Source: Pseudolysobacter antarcticus (GTDB lineage Bacteria > Pseudomonadota > Gammaproteobacteria > Xanthomonadales > Rhodanobacteraceae). Taken from it: a stretch of DNA of 64,000 nt. Made by a program: the position numbers and the translations under genes. This document shows, piece after piece, positions 62,122 through 64,000 of this stretch. The stretch covers positions 3,596,001 to 3,660,000 of the forward strand of contig NZ_CP035704.1 in assembly GCF_004168365.1 (NCBI RefSeq). Direction: 5' to 3'. The notes below the pieces were generated by a model. That model worked only from the letters and a program-made list of their open reading frames with translations. It did no database searches and had not been told where the DNA came from. Numbering within the stretch: position 1 is the stretch's first letter; each line of letters starts with the position of its first letter.

Positions 62122-63215
62122 ATCTGCGCCGCCTGTTTTCGATCGTCATAAAAGAGCTGCGGCAGCTGCGCCGCGATCGCCTCACGTTTGCGATGATCGT
62201 CGGCATTCCGACCATGCAGCTGCTGGTGTTCGGCTACGCCATCAATATGGATATCCGCCATCTCGATGCCGCCGTGCTCGATCAGGCGCAGACTTGGCAA
62301 TCGCGCGAACTTGTCGCCACGCTCGGCCAGACCGGCGTGATGGATTTCAAATATCGGCTGCATGCGCCGCAGGAAGTCGACGTGCTTTTGCGCGAAGGCC
62401 GCATCAGCGCCGCGCTGGTGATACCGCCGGATTTCGAGCGCCGTGTGATCGAGCAGGATCGTGCCGCGCTGCAGATCGTGGTCGATGGTTCGGATCAGAT
62501 CGTGCAGCAGGCCGCGCGCCAGCTCGCCGCGCTGCCGCTGGCATCGCTGCTCAATCCGGCGCTGGGTGTACAAGTAAACAATGTGGAAATTGTGAACTTT
62601 TACAATCCCGAGCGGCGCGCGCCGATCAACACCGTGCCCGGATTGATCGGCGTGATTTTGACGATGACCATGGTGCTGTTCACGGCCATGGCGATCGTGC
62701 GCGAACGCGAGCGCGGCAATCTCGAATTCCTGATCGCCACGCCGGTATCACCCGCCGAACTCACGCTCGGCAAGGTCTTGCCGTTCATCGGCATCGGCTT
62801 GCTGCAAGTGACGGTGGTGCTCACGCTCGGCGTGTTGATCTTCAAGGTGCCGATCAACGGATCGCTGCTCGATGTGTACGGCGCGGCGCTGGCATTCATC
62901 ATCGCGTCGTTATCGCTCGGCGTGTTTTTATCGACGCTTGCCAAGACCCAGTTTCAGGCAATGCAGCTCGCAATGTTCACGTTCCTGCCGCAGATTTTGT
63001 TGTCGGGTTTCATGTTCCCGTTCGCCGGCATGCCGTGGCCCGCGCAATGGCTGGCGGAAATTTTTCCGATGACCCATTTCATCCGCCTGATCCGCGGCAT
63101 CATGTTGCGCGCCGCAACCTTGCGCGATCTGTGGCACGAACTCGCAGCACTTGCCGCCTTCTGTGTCGTGGTGCTGACCATCGCGATACTGCGCACGCGC
63201 AAACGTTTGGACTGA
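62118..63215 (+). CDS. ABC-2 type transport permease (YbhS/YbhR-like)
   Basis: This is an inner-membrane permease of 365 residues. One N-terminal helix (about 22-42, FAMIVGIPTMQLLVFGYAIN) is followed by a large extracytoplasmic domain (about 45-170). Five further helices follow (VPGLIGVILTMTMVLFTAMA; LLQVTVVLTLGVLIF; AALAFIIASLSLGVFLSTLA; LSGFMFPFAGMPWPAQWLAE; a last one near 340-358). This is the ABC2_membrane_3 layout. Only one permease gene is present, where the Ybh system has two, so a homodimer is expected. It is the last gene of the TetR operon. Substrates may be drugs or lipids. Confidence 0.9.
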   Translation: MNLRRLFSIVIKELRQLRRDRLTFAMIVGIPTMQLLVFGYAINMDIRHLDAAVLDQAQTWQSRELVATLGQTGVMDFKYRLHAPQEVDVLLREGRISAALVIPPDFERRVIEQDRAALQIVVDGSDQIVQQAARQLAALPLASLLNPALGVQVNNVEIVNFYNPERRAPINTVPGLIGVILTMTMVLFTAMAIVRERERGNLEFLIATPVSPAELTLGKVLPFIGIGLLQVTVVLTLGVLIFKVPINGSLLDVYGAALAFIIASLSLGVFLSTLAKTQFQAMQLAMFTFLPQILLSGFMFPFAGMPWPAQWLAEIFPMTHFIRLIRGIMLRAATLRDLWHELAALAAFCVVVLTIAILRTRKRLD

Positions 63216-63323
63216 TCAGGTGCCAAGCTATGGCGGGCATTCTTGGGCTTGACTAGATGATCGGTGTGAGCGGTACATACGATGAGATTCTGAGTTGCCG
63301 CGCTGCTTATTTGGGATTAGATA

Positions 63324-63974
63324 TCAGGCCGGTGAGAGGGTGCTGACTTCAATATTCGCGTCTCCATGATGATGCCCGCTTATCGATGGAAATAGCCGGC
63401 CATGAACGTGTGCGTCGCGAAGAACAAGAAATCTATTGTGATCGTATTGTTCTTTCGTCAGCAGCATTTGAAGGCGCTTGATCCCTTCTCTGCGATACGA
63501 CCCACCGTGTTCAGGGTGAATGGCAATAAGAGATATCGGGTGTGCCAGGATTAGCATCCAATACGTTTCATTCTCGTCAGTCTTGAAGCATTGATAGTTG
63601 GGCCGGCCGGGGAACGTCTCGCGCCAAACAAATCCCGTAAGGCTTACCAACTGCCATTCGTAAACTTCGGATATAACGTCAGGTTCGCGTTCACGCTCCG
63701 CAAGTGTGGCCATGGCACCGAACCAATTTTCTCGATGTCCACGCAATTCTGCTGATGTGTATTTAGTTCCTTTCGGATGTCGTACGTTGTAGTGGCCGAC
63801 ATCTGCATGGCAATCAAAGCAAAGCGGTATACAGTTTTCGAACGTAGACTCGCCGCCATCAGCCTCGGGAGTAATGTGATGACACTCAATGTTGGTTCCG
63901 CAAAATTTGTGGCAAAGAGTGCATTGACGAGCACATGCCACTAATACACGATCCTTGACTGTTGCAGGCCACAT
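63324..63974 (-). CDS. HNH endonuclease-domain protein
   Basis: The product has 216 residues. The N-terminal 60 residues carry a zinc-supported HNH motif: C18xxC21, then ECHHITPEADGG with H32-H33, N47 and C52xxC55-H56 (CIPLCFDCHADVG). The remaining 150 residues have no domain I recognise; they include WYWMLILAHP-like beta/aromatic stretches and end with several His and Asp. The DNA is visibly less GC-rich in third codon positions than the rest of the window, suggesting acquisition by transfer. The ATG at 63974 has AGG about eleven bases upstream. It may belong to a defence or mobile region continuing to the right, but that is inference. Confidence 0.78.
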   Translation of the reverse strand: MWPATVKDRVLVACARQCTLCHKFCGTNIECHHITPEADGGESTFENCIPLCFDCHADVGHYNVRHPKGTKYTSAELRGHRENWFGAMATLAEREREPDVISEVYEWQLVSLTGFVWRETFPGRPNYQCFKTDENETYWMLILAHPISLIAIHPEHGGSYRREGIKRLQMLLTKEQYDHNRFLVLRDAHVHGRLFPSISGHHHGDANIEVSTLSPA

Positions 63975-64000
63975 TCCGCTTACCTAACGAGGTTAAAAAA

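Noticed and set aside
1-64000. tRNA, rRNA, insertion sequence or CRISPR-Cas genes
   Set aside because: None was recognised on reading both strands. Short tRNAs cannot be excluded fully without a covariance-model scan.

Overview
The window is about 64 kb of GC-rich bacterial chromosome, densely packed with genes. It suggests a gammaproteobacterium of the Lysobacterales (Xanthomonadales), most likely near the Rhodanobacteraceae. The reasons are a metX-metB pair under a SAM-I riboswitch, a DUF2007 gene, a tamA-tamB pair, a GH17-GT2 glucan synthase, and several large secreted proteins that share a short C-terminal tail of the type D-x-I-F-x-x-G-F-E. No rRNA, tRNA, CRISPR array or insertion sequence was recognised, so this looks like ordinary chromosome with a few accessory pockets.

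Layout. 1-2.2 kb: the 5' part of a Crp/Fnr regulator gene, a small unknown gene and dinB. 2.3-13.2 kb: a secreted CSLREAI-like protein, a very large secreted kelch/Ig protein, a polysaccharide pyruvyltransferase fused to a 2OG-Fe(II) oxygenase, an exported acetamidase-like protein, and an SRPBCC/sterol-desaturase pair. 13.4-17.6 kb: a secreted S8 peptidase with P-domain, DUF11 repeats and an IPTL-like sorting tail. 17.7-19.6 kb: a cluster of small stress-type genes (DUF2630, a glycine-rich general-stress-like protein, BON domain, His-rich) with a remnant of a large catalase between them. 20-24 kb: a methyltransferase and an FG-GAP repeat protein. 24.3-31.7 kb: metX-metB, a GST/EamA pair, nadA-nadB behind two tandem palindromes, and a DUF2007 gene.

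31.8-42.6 kb, all on the plus strand: acyltransferase, glnS, a Cys-rich lipoprotein, a nucleoside deaminase, rlmM, a secreted LTD/nuclease, a TVP38-like membrane protein and dctA. 42.8-51.1 kb is devoted to the envelope: an NdvB-like glucan synthase and tamA-tamB. 51.2-56.7 kb: a sulfotransferase and two complete two-component systems in series. 56.9-63.2 kb: msrA, a secreted S10 carboxypeptidase, and a TetR-HlyD-ATPase-permease export operon whose first gene appears to be leaderless. The window ends in an HNH endonuclease gene whose base composition looks foreign.

How the genes work together: methionine synthesis (metX, metB) and NAD synthesis (nadA, nadB) are compact, 4-base-overlapping gene pairs, each with its own visible regulatory element. 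The export operon is overlapped gene to gene. Much of the rest is cell surface and secretion: five large exported repeat or multidomain proteins, the glucan synthase, TamAB and an acyltransferase. The most interesting unexplained signal is the common C-terminal tail on four otherwise unrelated exported proteins.
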